This document shows positions 1 to 8,332 of a DNA stretch of 14,993 bases, piece by piece; the first letter of the stretch is position 1, and each line of letters begins with the position of its first letter. The DNA comes from Zychaea mexicana. Lineage: Eukaryota > Mucoromycota > Mucoromycetes > Mucorales > Lichtheimiaceae. The translations under genes and the position numbers were made by a program. The DNA lies in the NCBI RefSeq assembly GCF_025766255.1, contig NW_026516950.1, forward strand, positions 1 through 14,993, given 5' to 3'. Below the pieces are notes generated by a model that was not told the DNA's origin, searched no databases, and worked only from the letters and a program-made list of their open reading frames with translations.

Positions 1-736
1 TTTAGTGAATATGCTTTACTTATTTATTATATGTTTGCTCTAGTAAGTATCTCACCCCTACAATGCATATGATTTGTATATACATATCATAATTTTATAC
101 TAGTTATCACCCTTGAATATACAATGATATTTACTCTATATTTTTTTAGTTATCCTCTAATAGTACTTTTACAGTACTATTCACTCTTTGAAGCTAAAGA
201 AAAGTGTTTATTTTGAAAGTATTATTGAGATTTGAGAATTTTCATTCTTCAAGTATCATTATTTATCAGTGTAGATAATATTCATTTATTCTTACGTGCT
301 AGAGCTTTAAGATTGGTCTGAAATGTAGTCATTGTCTTCATATTGAGATTGCTAGTATCTTTTTTATTTTTTTTAGAGGTAGCCATCACTATCAATTTTA
401 CAAGATATGATATCCACTACGTTGCCTGTTTATATCTCTGCGAGTTTTATAGCTGTGACTGCGAAATTTGGTACACACATATGCGATATATTGGGTTACC
501 GTTACACAAAATTTAAAAAAACTCCGACACTCATGTCGCTCAAAAGTGCCCGGGTTCCTATATTGAACATTAGCCAAAAGAGAGAAGAAGGGAAGGAAAA
601 TAAGGCTAATCTTCTATATTAACTTCCTCATTACTACTATTTTAATCCTCATCACTAATAATAGTAATAATATTATTATTACTTATTTGTTGTACTTGTT
701 GTGCTTGTTGCTGATGTTGTTGTATATATAGCTGAT
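1..736. other. AT-rich non-genic stretch, no gene recognised
   Basis: I see no convincing gene here. The one sizeable open frame, 407-622 on the plus strand, has no recognisable domain or supporting splice or promoter context. Around 650-685 there is a run of TAAT/ATTA trinucleotides with short self-complementarity. This stretch lies downstream of the decayed minus-strand transposase that ends at 737, so it may include that element's 3' flank and terminus, but I could not find a matching inverted repeat on the other side. Confidence 0.4.
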
Positions 737-2297
737 TTAGCTAAAAATCAACTGCCATTGCTGCTGTAAGAGCTGTTGCTGCTGTTGGACCTGTTGGTCT
801 TTTTGCTCTAATTCCGATTGCAGCTGTGTTATTTGCTGTTGTTGTTGCTGTAAAAGCTGCTGCATCTGTAAGTGTTGTTGCTGTTGCCTTTGCTCTTGCT
901 GCTCATACTGCTGTTGTGACTGGCGTTGTTGCTGTCTACGTCGTTGTTGTTGTTGCTCGCGTTCTTATTGTTGTTGCTGCTCTTGCTGCCGTCTCCTTTC
1001 ATCCTAACGCTCTATATACTGTAGGACCCTTTGTCTTTGCAGATTAAGAAGGGCCCTATTTTGCTGTTCTTGTTGCTGTTGATCTTCTTCTGCGTCATCT
1101 TGTTCTTCTTCTTCTTTCTCTGCTTCTTCTGCTTCTTCTCTTTCCTCTTCAAGTTTAAGGGGGTCTATATTACCCTCCTCTTAGTCTAGATCATCTCCTT
1201 CTTCTACTGGTACTTCAGAGAAAGGTTCTAAGAGCCTAATAGCATCATTAGTACTACCCTCAAAAGGTAGCTGCTGATCACTAGGATCTATGAAATATGA
1301 TTCCCTTATAACATAGAGAAAATGATTCCATAGATCATCAGCAAACCGCCTTTGCCAAATGAAGCAAAAAAGCTGTTTTTTAACTAGCTTTTTAGTTCTA
1401 TAGTTCCGGGTAATGAGCTGCTTTATCCTACCCCAATTGCCTAAAAGTGAGTTTTAGATATTATATAAAAGGAGAATATTTTTTTTCAAGAGTTACCTTC
1501 AATAGTGTTGGTATAGATTTGTGTACCAGGAATAACAAAATATAGCTCATGGTTCACCATATGATAGGTATAACCCATCCTCTCTAACCGTTGGGTATTA
1601 TAGGCTGTCTATCTATTAGAGTAAATGATTGATCCAGGAAGGATATACTTTTGGATCAAGTGCTCTAATGTAGGGCGGTTCCGCCGGTCTATATTCACCA
1701 TTACAATACGTCTTTCTCGTGTCCGTTCTACTGCCCCCTAACCCAAACACCTTTAACGTAGTACTAATACCATTGGCCGACGGCTTTCTTTTACCAAACT
1801 TCGATTCGTCGATCTCTACAATAATTTCTGGGCCACTAATTGGTTCACCTATATTATTATTAGTTATAAAATACAATAATCAAAGTAGAAAGAGAAATAT
1901 ATATACCTTTGAATATACTCTCTATATCTTCAATAATTAGTTGAAAGTAATCATATCTTATCTGGCGAACTATCTCCCGAGTTAGTTTAGTCTTATTAAT
2001 AATATTAGTAGCACTAGAAATAATTAACAATTCTAAACCAATTTGTAAGACAACATGTGGAGGTACATTCCGGTGTTGAAAAAAGGAATGAGTCCGAACA
2101 GTCCACTCCAAATTACAGCTAGTACATCGGGAAGTGCCATTTGCTCCTCTAGACTAAGAAAGAGGCATATCTTGGTCATAGTTAAGGCACTTCATACTAC
2201 GGTAAAAAATGCCTTCTTTATATAGATACTGAATACAGGCCTCAGTACTTAAGAAGTAAGGCTCAGTAGGTGTAGGGATGTTGTTGTAGATTGGCAT
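737..2297 (-). pseudogene. Decayed Merlin/IS1016-type (ISXO2-like) DDE transposase with Gln-rich C-terminus
   Basis: This is a cut-and-paste transposase remnant. It starts at ATG 2297-2295 and reads through three exon-like blocks (2297-1907, 1848-1497, 1440-737) separated by introns of 58 nt (1849-1906) and 56 nt (1441-1496). Seen in order: an N-terminal Cys-containing region, a helical segment, the ISXO2-domain start VEIDESKFGKRK, a GYTYHMVNHE motif, and NTIEGNW around the third catalytic residue. After that come an acidic Glu-rich stretch and about 130 residues rich in CAA/CAG Gln codons, likely coiled-coil. Lesions: TAG 2154-2156, a frameshift near 1736-1770, TAG 1609-1611, and TAA or TAG at 1181-1183, 1004-1006 and 965-967. 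The second catalytic Asp appears as Asn (AAT, 1615-1617). The intron positions after the N-terminal region and after NTIE match those of the intact relative at 5067-6652, which supports homology. It is non-functional as it stands; family call strong, exact C-terminus less so. Confidence 0.85.
741..1140 (-). repeat. Low-complexity CAG/CAA tract encoding poly-Gln/Glu
   Basis: On the minus strand this tract is a dense mix of CAA, CAG and GAA/GAG codons forming the C-terminal tail of the decayed transposase. Read on the plus strand it gives an Ala/Val-rich open frame that is an antisense artefact. It is a compositional repeat, not a pure microsatellite, because CAA and CAG alternate irregularly with Arg, Leu and Glu codons. 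Confidence 0.8.
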
Positions 2298-3547
2298 ACT
2301 ATTATAAACTAGTTAGTACCTTTACTTTTATACTTAACTCTCCTTTAAAAGAATACCTTGTAATAGTTTGTTTTATGTATAAAGATATAGTTGTATATAT
2401 GTATAAGTGTTTGAATAAAGGTATTTAGATATAGGTAGGAGAAAGAGTAGATGTAGTAGATGTAAATAGTGTAAAGGGTCCAGTTTATTTTTTTCTCGTA
2501 GGGAAACTGGGAAGACCAAAGAAAAAAAAGAATTCTCAAAAAGATATTGTATTTATACCTTATAAATGTATGTTACATAATTCAAATTCAGCTCCTATTT
2601 ATTCTGTAAATAAAAGTCACAATCTAAATTTGGGTATATTAAAGTATTTTTATCACTGAAGTCTTATCTATCAACTACTGATATTTTCTATCATCAAGTA
2701 CTCATATCTTATCAGATACTCATTCGTTTCAAATAAAATAAATAGTTTAAAGTTTACTCTACATTAAGGGATATCTGATTCTATATTAAATTTATATGTT
2801 TGTTAGGAGAAAGCATAGATATAATATTGTTTTTTCATGCATAATGGAACAGTTGCCTTCTTGATGATGATTTTATTTCATAATAATCATTTTATTTTAT
2901 AAAGAAAGTTAATAAAACATGAAAATTATAGATATAACAAAGAAAATATGGATGTTTATTAAGAATAAAAATGATGTAATGACTATATATATCTGTCATT
3001 ATACTACTACAGATGCTCTTTAAATATCTAAAAATTATAATACCATAAATGTATAAGCAATGGGAAATATAACTTATAGTTAAAGGATAATAAGATATTT
3101 ATAGGTCATTAAAAAATTATAATATTTTTTAATGTAATAAGTTTAAAAATTAATAACTATATTTATAAATATAGTTTTTTAATTTTATAATTCTTAATGA
3201 AATTTGTAATCATCAAATATTTTTGTAATCTTTATGAATATAAAGATTTCATAAATATAAAATAGGGGTGGTTGAGAAACTTACTTTCGAAACGTTGGGG
3301 GCTGGATAATGAGATTTAGACAAATAACAAAAACATTTATGTTTTGTTATTATGAGAGAGAATAAATACTATGATTTGTTCCTCTGGGATCATCTATAGA
3401 CTTACTATATAAAAATATATGCTTTTATACTTATTGGAACGAGGAAAAAAAGCTGCATCTGATGGTATATTATTTATATGAAAATAATCAGAATTGGTTA
3501 GATAAAAGCAAAAACCAGTTTTTCAAAAAAAATTTACACTAAAGTTT
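2298..3547. other. AT-rich intergenic DNA with hairpins, no gene
   Basis: No coding region or RNA gene is recognisable between the decayed transposase start and the tRNA-like sequence at 3548. The minus-strand open frame at 2345-2539 is a Tyr/Ile-rich product of AT-rich sequence and is not believable. Two self-complementary structures stand out: a long AT hairpin around 3146-3189 with a perfect 22-bp palindrome at its core (3155-3176), and a 13-bp-stem hairpin at 3323-3351. Confidence 0.5.
3146..3189. repeat. AT-rich palindrome / potential cruciform
   Basis: The core 3155-3176 is a perfect 22-bp palindrome (AACTATATTTA and its reverse complement). The arms continue outward with only one or two mismatches to about 21 bp each. 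In DNA this AT-rich, part of the symmetry could be chance. No gene or element end is visible beside it. Confidence 0.6.
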
Positions 3548-3626
3548 GGCAAAAGGGGGATTTAAACTTGTGCCTTCTACCAAAGGTAGGACATAAGGCT
3601 AATGCGTTAGACCACTTCACCAACGC
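3548..3626 (-). tRNA. tRNA-like sequence (degenerate or tRNA-derived), abutting Merlin left TIR
   Basis: Read on the minus strand this has the organisation of a tRNA gene. A 5' acceptor-like GCGTTGG is followed by an A-box-like GTGGTCTAACGC, a perfect 5-bp stem GCCTT/AAGGC (3595-3599 with 3572-3576) and a B-box-like AGTTTAAATCC (3558-3568). The 3' side, CTTTTGC, pairs only partly with the acceptor. Between the GCCTT and AAGGC arms lies a CTACC-TTT-GGTAG hairpin that could be a tRNA intron or a long variable arm. The T stem pairs poorly, so this is more likely a pseudogene or a tRNA-derived repeat than a working tRNA. I do not assign an amino acid. The acceptor coincides with the outer end of the transposon TIR. 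Confidence 0.4.
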
Positions 3627-3836
3627 AAAGTTCTAAAAAACTAAAGCATATATGTCTGCTATTGCTTAGTCCGGGAAAACGTTTAGCCGTCGGGAAAACC
3701 AATTACCCGTCTATTTCCTTTTTAGGAAGTCACGTGATCTAAAGCACTTAGCAAGCCACCGGGAAAACATTTAGCTGTCGGGAAAACCAATTAACTGTCT
3801 ATTTCCTTTTTAGGAAGTCACGTGATCTAAGCCACC
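3620..3836 (+). repeat. Left terminal inverted repeat of the Merlin element
   Basis: The reverse complement matches 6927-7138 almost throughout. From the outside inward it holds a shared AAAAAACTAAAGCATATATG block and then two copies of an 88-bp unit, starting near 3673 and 3761. Each copy carries GGGAAAAC motifs, TTTCCTTTTTAGGAAG and a GTCACGTGAT box. The CACGTG palindrome occurs twice and is a binding site type for bHLH factors such as Cbf1/USF; its use here is inference. The inner end fades at CTAAGCCAC. Confidence 0.9.
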
Positions 3837-4325
3837 GGATCTATGAAAGAAAACACGGCGCGTACTATATATAGTATATAAGTAGTATATATATATAAGG
3901 AAATCTGTGTAACGTAAAAATACCCGATATAGTAAAATCGACGTCACTGAATCCCATAAAAGGTACGGCGGAGTTTCAAACATATACTAAAAAAGTAGAA
4001 ATGGGCTGAAAACCAACTTGAGCATAGAGAGTAACTGTTATTATTTGATGAAACTAAATGCTTTTATTTTTCGCATATAGAGTATTATTTTGGCTATCTA
4101 CTGACTTTAGTTGCAAATCACAGTACCCAATAAGTAGCTTAGAATAATTTCTACAAACATTTTGCTTGATAGCTTTTTAAATTAGTAGTCTTACATAAGC
4201 TAATAAATATACATTTAAGAATAGAAAATTCAGCATATTATTTTCAAAACAAAGGTACAACGATACAGTCACATTATTTTTGTTTTCATTGGGCCCTTTG
4301 GTATAAATTTCAAAGTAAACCAAAC
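3837..4325. other. Merlin internal non-coding leader segment
   Basis: This lies between the left TIR and the tRNA-like module. It holds a TA-rich run (about 3864-3900) made of short ACTATATATAGT-type palindromes, and otherwise unremarkable AT-rich sequence. The minus-strand frame at 4177-4383 overlaps the tRNA-like sequence and has no domain. I see no gene. Confidence 0.5.
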
Positions 4326-4484
4326 ATGCTGGTAGCTGACGGTGTAGAGCTTTGGACTGGTGCTGGGTATAATCAGGGTTCAAATCCTGCAGTGTACCTT
4401 TTTTGCTTGTTCAGCTTTACTTTTTTTTTGAATGTTCAAAATCTCCAAAGGTCAAGGGTTCAATTCCGGCAGCGACCAACTTTT
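4326..4484 (+). ncRNA. tRNA-like Pol III module with two B boxes, inside the Merlin element
   Basis: An A-box-like segment (TAGCTGACGGTGTAGAGC, 4333-4350) is followed by two good B boxes: GGTTCAAATCC at 4377-4387 and GGTTCAATTCC at 4457-4467. Each is followed by a T run that could terminate Pol III (4399-4404 and 4481-4484). GGTAGCT (4331-4337) can pair with AGCGACC (4471-4477) at six of seven positions, and TTTGGA (4351-4356) with TCCAAA (4444-4449). The whole could therefore fold as one tRNA-like body with a long insert, or it may be a tRNA-derived (SINE-like) duplication of the T-arm half. T stems pair imperfectly and no anticodon can be assigned safely. Confidence 0.45.
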
Positions 4485-4590
4485 CTTTATAATAAAATTT
4501 TACAATATACTGAATGCAACTTTTTTTCATCAAAAATGAGAATATTTTATTTTAAAAAATCATTATTCTATTCCAATGAATCCCTTCCCT

Positions 4591-4940
4591 TATGACTCAT
4601 AGTCATTCCGTTCCGATGAATATCCTTTTTTCCTTTCTTTATAACTCAATAGTTATTCCGTTCTGATGGGATATCCTTCTTCCCTTCTTTAATGACTCAT
4701 AATCATTCCGTTCTGATGGGAGATCCTTTTTCCCTTCCTTTATGACTCATAAACATTCCGTTCCGACGGGATATCCTTTTTCCCTTCCTTTATGACTCAT
4801 AAACATTCCGTTCCGACGGGATATCCTTTTTCCCTTCCTTTATGGCTCATAATCATTCCGTTCCGACGGGATATCCTTTTTCCCTTCCTTTATGACTCAT
4901 AAACATTCCGTTCTGATGGGATATCTTTTTTCCCTTCCGA
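4591..4940 (+). repeat. Seven-unit 50-bp tandem array carrying AP-1/Gcn4-type sites
   Basis: Units begin at 4591, 4641, 4691, 4741, 4791, 4841 and 4891, each about 50 bp, with a consensus of TATGACTCATAA, then CATTCCGTTCCGACGGG, then ATATCCTTTTTCCCTTCC. A partial unit precedes them. The units from 4741 to 4890 are nearly identical and the first ones most diverged. Five units contain a perfect TGACTCA (starting at 4593, 4693, 4743, 4793 and 4893). The other two have single-base variants (TAACTCA, TGGCTCA). The array ends just upstream of the transposase TATA box. Confidence 0.92.
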
Positions 4941-4959
4941 ATGCTTCCGGTTAAAAAAG

Positions 4960-4968
4960 TATATAAAG
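4960..4968 (+). promoter_or_regulatory. TATA box of the Merlin transposase
   Basis: TATATAAAG lies 99-107 bp before the transposase ATG at 5067, immediately downstream of the 50-bp array. Spacing to the pyrimidine-rich stretch around 4985-5030 fits a Pol II start site with a short leader. It is the only good TATA in the leader; assignment is by position and motif only. Confidence 0.6.
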
Positions 4969-5066
4969 GGGCAACTTTTGGTAAACCTCTCTTTATATTC
5001 CTTACTCACTCCCCTATTTGATTCCTATTGATCACTCTTATTGTTTACTTTTTTCACTACTTTACT

Positions 5067-6652
5067 ATGTCTGCTACCTCTCCCTCTACCCCTCTTCCTA
5101 CTGCTGCTAATGAAAGGGCTATTTATATTCCTGACCTATTTGAGGTGATGCCTAAGTGTCTTGATGTCCAGAAAACTATAGAGTAAGTAGTAGTTATAAA
5201 CTTTACTTTGTGTGATATTTAAAAAAAGTCATGAAGGTTACTAATATATAGTAAAAGGTATATTCAAGAGCTTGGGATTATTCCAAAGGAGAAGTTCTGT
5301 GGTGATGGGCACCTTATGAAGCTGTCTGATAGCCCACGTGATGGTTTAATTTGGTCTTGTACTAAAAGAAGAACTTGTACTGCTAAGCCTAAGGTTGTAT
5401 CTGCTTGGAAGGGGTCCTTTTTTGGTGGTCATCATAAGGAGAACTTTGGCCGTATACTTTTGGTAGCCTACCTTTGGCTAGTGGGTAGTTTTCCCACAGA
5501 AATGTACTTGATGTCTGGGCTTAGCTTGCCAACTATTAGGGGAGTTGTTAAAGACCTCTTTCTTATGATTGAAGCTGATTTGAAGACTGAAGATGTTATA
5601 ATTGGTAAGTTTTATATACCTTTTTTTTCCATCTTATTTATTGCTTACTAAGCTACTTATTTACTTTGACTAGGTGGCCGTCTTCCAAATGGAGAACGGA
5701 TTATTGTGGAAATTGATGAAAGCAAATTTGGCAAGACTAAGCTTACCAAAGGTGGCTATGGCAAACATGTTGAAGGTGTTTGGGTAGTAGGGGGTATTGA
5801 GCGTAATACACCTGAAAAACGTGTCTTTTTGACTACTGTTCCCAACCGTACTGGTGAAACACTGAAGATGATTATTGATAGCTATGTGGCTCCAGGTAAT
5901 ATTCTATCTTTGAAAGCTGATTTTTCTAACGTTTACTAATAATATTTAAAATCTACTTATAGGCACCCATGTTATAGTTGACTGCTGGAAAGGGTACAAT
6001 GGTATTGATGTGGACCCTAAAAGGGATCTGAAAGTTGATAAAGTCAATCATAGTAAGCATTTCAAGGTCCCAGATACCAATATATATACAAACACTATTG
6101 AAGGTAAGCTATAATGACTATTTACATATATATATATATAAAACACTGAGTATATACACTTATTAAACTCTCTTACTTTAGGTGTTTGGAATGGTATTAA
6201 GATGAATGTCTCTGCACGTCATCGCACTAGTGCTATGATGCCTTGGCATCTAGTTGCTTATATTTGGCGTCGAAAAAATAGCAAGGACCTTTGGGGAAAT
6301 CTATGCCGCTACCTAAAGGAGGTCGAGCTACAACCTGGACGCCATTTTAAGGGTAGTAAACAAGATACAGCAAAGACTAACCCTAGGTCTTTCCTTACAG
6401 AGGTTATTCTGGAGGCTGAAGATAAAGGGTCGAATGAGATCTTTGAGTCTCATAGTAGAGAGGATGATTACGAGTCAGAGGACCCCCCTACTGATGAAGG
6501 TAAAGATTATCTACTTTATTATTCTTTAATACCTAAGCTAATATTACTGATACTAACATCAAACTATGTTTATTTATAATAATATAGATGACAATGACTA
6601 CCAGCCTGGTCCTAGTACAAAAAGAAGTAGAAAGGGAAAGGATAGACAGTAG
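5067..6652 (+). CDS. Merlin/IS1016-type DDE transposase, intact, six exons
   Basis: It catalyses excision and insertion of the element by binding the TIRs and cutting with a metal-dependent DDE centre in the nucleus. Exons: 5067-5182, 5252-5604, 5674-5895, 5963-6103, 6182-6499, 6588-6652. All five introns (69, 69, 67, 78, 88 nt) are GT-AG, several with TACTAAT/TACTAAC-like branch sites. The spliced frame is 1,215 nt, 404 codons, with no interruption and a TAG stop. The N-terminal third has a Cys-containing, zinc-ribbon-like region (FCGDGH ... WSCTKRRTC). The ISXO2-like domain begins at VEIDESKFGK (Asp171), continues through HVIVDCWKGYN (Asp237) and VNHSKHF, and ends at TNTIEGVW (Glu277). The tail is acidic, then basic (STKRSRKGKDRQ), a possible nuclear localisation signal. 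The ATG was chosen because it follows the TATA box and opens the frame that splices through. It shares two intron positions with the decayed copy at 737-2297 but is a different subfamily without the Gln-rich tail. Confidence 0.9.
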
Positions 6653-6926
6653 AAGACATTTTGTACTTTATCTATAATATTTCCAGTTTTTTGAGTAATT
6701 CCTGTATCACCACCATTGCCTTTTATGGAATACAATTTATATCATCTGATAGCCCTGCGTCTGTAGTATTTAATGATATTTTTGTTACTATGTAACGATC
6801 ACTTGGTGCTGAGATACAAAAGAAAGTAGGTGTGCCGGGACTTCTTTCATTCAACCAAGCCACTTACTAAGCCCCCAAGGGTGACAGTAAGAATTTACCC
6901 AGTGGCTCAGTGGCTTACTAAGTGGC
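6653..6926. other. Merlin 3' non-coding region with subterminal repeats
   Basis: This is the downstream flank of the transposase gene inside the element. Close to the right TIR, several short repeats of GCCACTTACTAAG and its complement occur between about 6859 and 6935, echoing the GCAAGCCACC/TAAGCCACC pieces of the TIR. They are plausible subterminal transposase-binding motifs, but only by analogy. Confidence 0.5.
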
Positions 6927-7138
6927 TTAAATCATGTGACTTCCTAAAAAGGAAATAGACGGGTAATTGGTTTTCCCGACGGCTAAATGTTTTCCCGGTG
7001 GCTTGCTAAGTGCTTTAGATCACGTGACTTCCTAAAAAGGAAATAGACGGGTAATTGGTTTTCCCGACGGCTAAACGTTTTCCCGGACTAAGCAATAGCA
7101 GACATATATGCTTTAGTTTTTTCAAAACTTTGCATTGG
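6927..7138 (-). repeat. Right terminal inverted repeat of the Merlin element
   Basis: This is the reverse-complement partner of 3620-3836, with the same 88-bp internal duplication. One CACGTG box is intact in the outer unit (7020-7025); the inner copy has CATGTG. The two arms differ by scattered substitutions, mostly C/T, so they have diverged slightly since duplication. The outermost matching bases are TGCATTGG, against CCAACGCA on the left. Confidence 0.9.
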
Positions 7139-7815
7139 TTTAGTATATAGGTGTTTTTTAGTTAATCCATCCTTAAATATCTCTCCTTCTATAGATCATA
7201 GCTCATCTATTATTAATACTATTGCTATAAAACTTTGTAGGCATATACAGATGATGTATATATATCTAAATATGTTTTTACTGAAGACAGTCACATTGCT
7301 TATTTTAGACATTACATAAGAGGATGTATAAAAATCATTAAAAGTAGCTTTATTTAGGGTAGATTAAGACTTCTAGAAGGTGCAATATTGTAGCTACAGT
7401 GCTGTAAATTGCAGTACATGTATCTATCATATATGGCAACAGCATACTAAAACGGCAATAGCAGTCACATAGTATATAGGCTTTTTTTCTTGAAAAAACT
7501 TTATTCTCAGAGCTATTACTAGCTAATGAGATGTACTACAGAGCTATGATAAGAATTCTGTTATATAAGTCAAATGCTATGCAGTCATTGGTAGTCTCAA
7601 AATTAGCAGTCACATCTTTAGATTATTACTTTACATAGTAACTGATGACTTTTTTTGGAGAATTATTTTCTCAAAGGGGTTTCTCATCAACTAAACACCC
7701 TACAGTGCCCTACTAAAAATCCTACTAATTAAGTCACATCTTAGCTATCTACTTATATAATTGTTATGGCGATTCGACCACATTTCTTTTTTCTCATTTT
7801 TTTCATACTTATAGG

Positions 7816-8028
7816 TTGCTCTCATTTCGCTCTGAACAGAGAACACCATACCCTAATATAGTAATGGAAGATACATTTTCTATTTTCCTTCCAAAAGAGG
7901 GCTTCTCAGAGGCCTCTATGGTGGCTCGCTCGCATCGATATAAAGAGAAACTGTCACTTGCAACAATAAAATATCGAAAGAAAAATATACCCTCTATTTT
8001 TCTTCTACTTTATCTGCTTTTATCATAA
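7816..8028 (+). other. Short open frame in left arm, mirrored in right arm
   Basis: This 70-codon frame is preceded by a splice-acceptor-like CATACTTATAG (7804-7814). The mirror copy at 14136-14348 keeps the same frame open with only a few amino-acid changes. No domain is recognisable. The open frame may persist simply because the arms are young, or it may be an exon of an element-encoded protein. I do not assign a function. Confidence 0.2.
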
Positions 8029-8069
8029 AAATAAACAATATTCCACCATTAGCTATTATTCACCACCCA

Positions 8070-8199
8070 GCGAAGAAAGCATTGGTAGAGTAATTAAGAC
8101 AGGGAATAAGCATAGTGTCAACCTATGTGCGAAGCACAAACCGAGCGAAGCGAAGAAAGCATGAGGAGAGTGATTAGGATAGGAATAAAGCACAAGTTC
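8070..8199 (+). repeat. Two-copy 80-bp-spaced repeat with GAA-loop hairpin (left arm)
   Basis: GCGAAGAAAGCAT occurs at 8070 and 8150. Each is followed by a related stretch (GAGTRATTARGAYAGG, then AATAAGCA-like sequence). Between the copies sits TGTGC-GAA-GCACA (8126-8138), a perfect 5-bp-stem hairpin followed by GAGCGAAGCGAAG. The same arrangement is present in inverted form in the right arm near 13970-14100. Confidence 0.6.
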
Positions 8200-8332
8200 C
8201 TTAGAGGGCTTGTCGGTTTGGTTCTATATTAGGTTGCATCAACAAGTCTCTTATTATCTACAAAATTTTTAAAAACGATAATAAATTTATTTGTCGAATT
8301 AATAATTTCAAACTCAATTACTTTTATTTCTA

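Larger units (their letters stand above)
3620..7138 (+). mobile_element. Merlin-type DNA transposon, apparently complete
   Basis: Long imperfect terminal inverted repeats (3620-3836 and 6927-7138) enclose an internal tRNA-like module, a 50-bp tandem array, a TATA promoter and an intact spliced DDE transposase. The gene order and the single uninterrupted transposase point to an autonomous element. Merlin elements belong to the IS1016/IS1595 (ISXO2) lineage and normally make 8-9 bp target duplications. No clear duplication is visible: the left flank GACCACTTCA and the right flank TTTAGTATAT do not match, so the exact ends are uncertain by a few bases, or the flanks have changed since insertion. 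Confidence 0.8.

Noticed and set aside
407..622. 71-codon plus-strand open frame
   Set aside because: No domain, promoter or homologous context; length is within chance expectation.
826..1047. Ala/Val-rich plus-strand open frame
   Set aside because: It is the antisense of the Gln-rich CAG/CAA tract of the minus-strand transposase remnant; the composition explains the frame.
737..2297. Stop-codon reassignment (UAA/UAG read as Gln), since most stops sit at Gln-compatible positions
   Set aside because: The intact Merlin gene ends in TAG and the 8392 gene ends in TAA, neither has internal TAA/TAG, and both use CAA/CAG for Gln. Frameshifts and active-site loss in the same remnants fit decay.
2345..2539. 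64-codon Tyr/Ile-rich minus-strand frame
   Set aside because: The composition is what AT-rich non-coding DNA gives; no supporting signal.
4591..4940. CRISPR-like or satellite array
   Set aside because: The 50-bp units are directly abutting with no variable spacers, and the context is a eukaryotic transposon promoter.
3610..7148. 8-9 bp target duplication of the Merlin element
   Set aside because: Flanks on the two sides do not match at any of the possible end positions tried, so no duplication is claimed.
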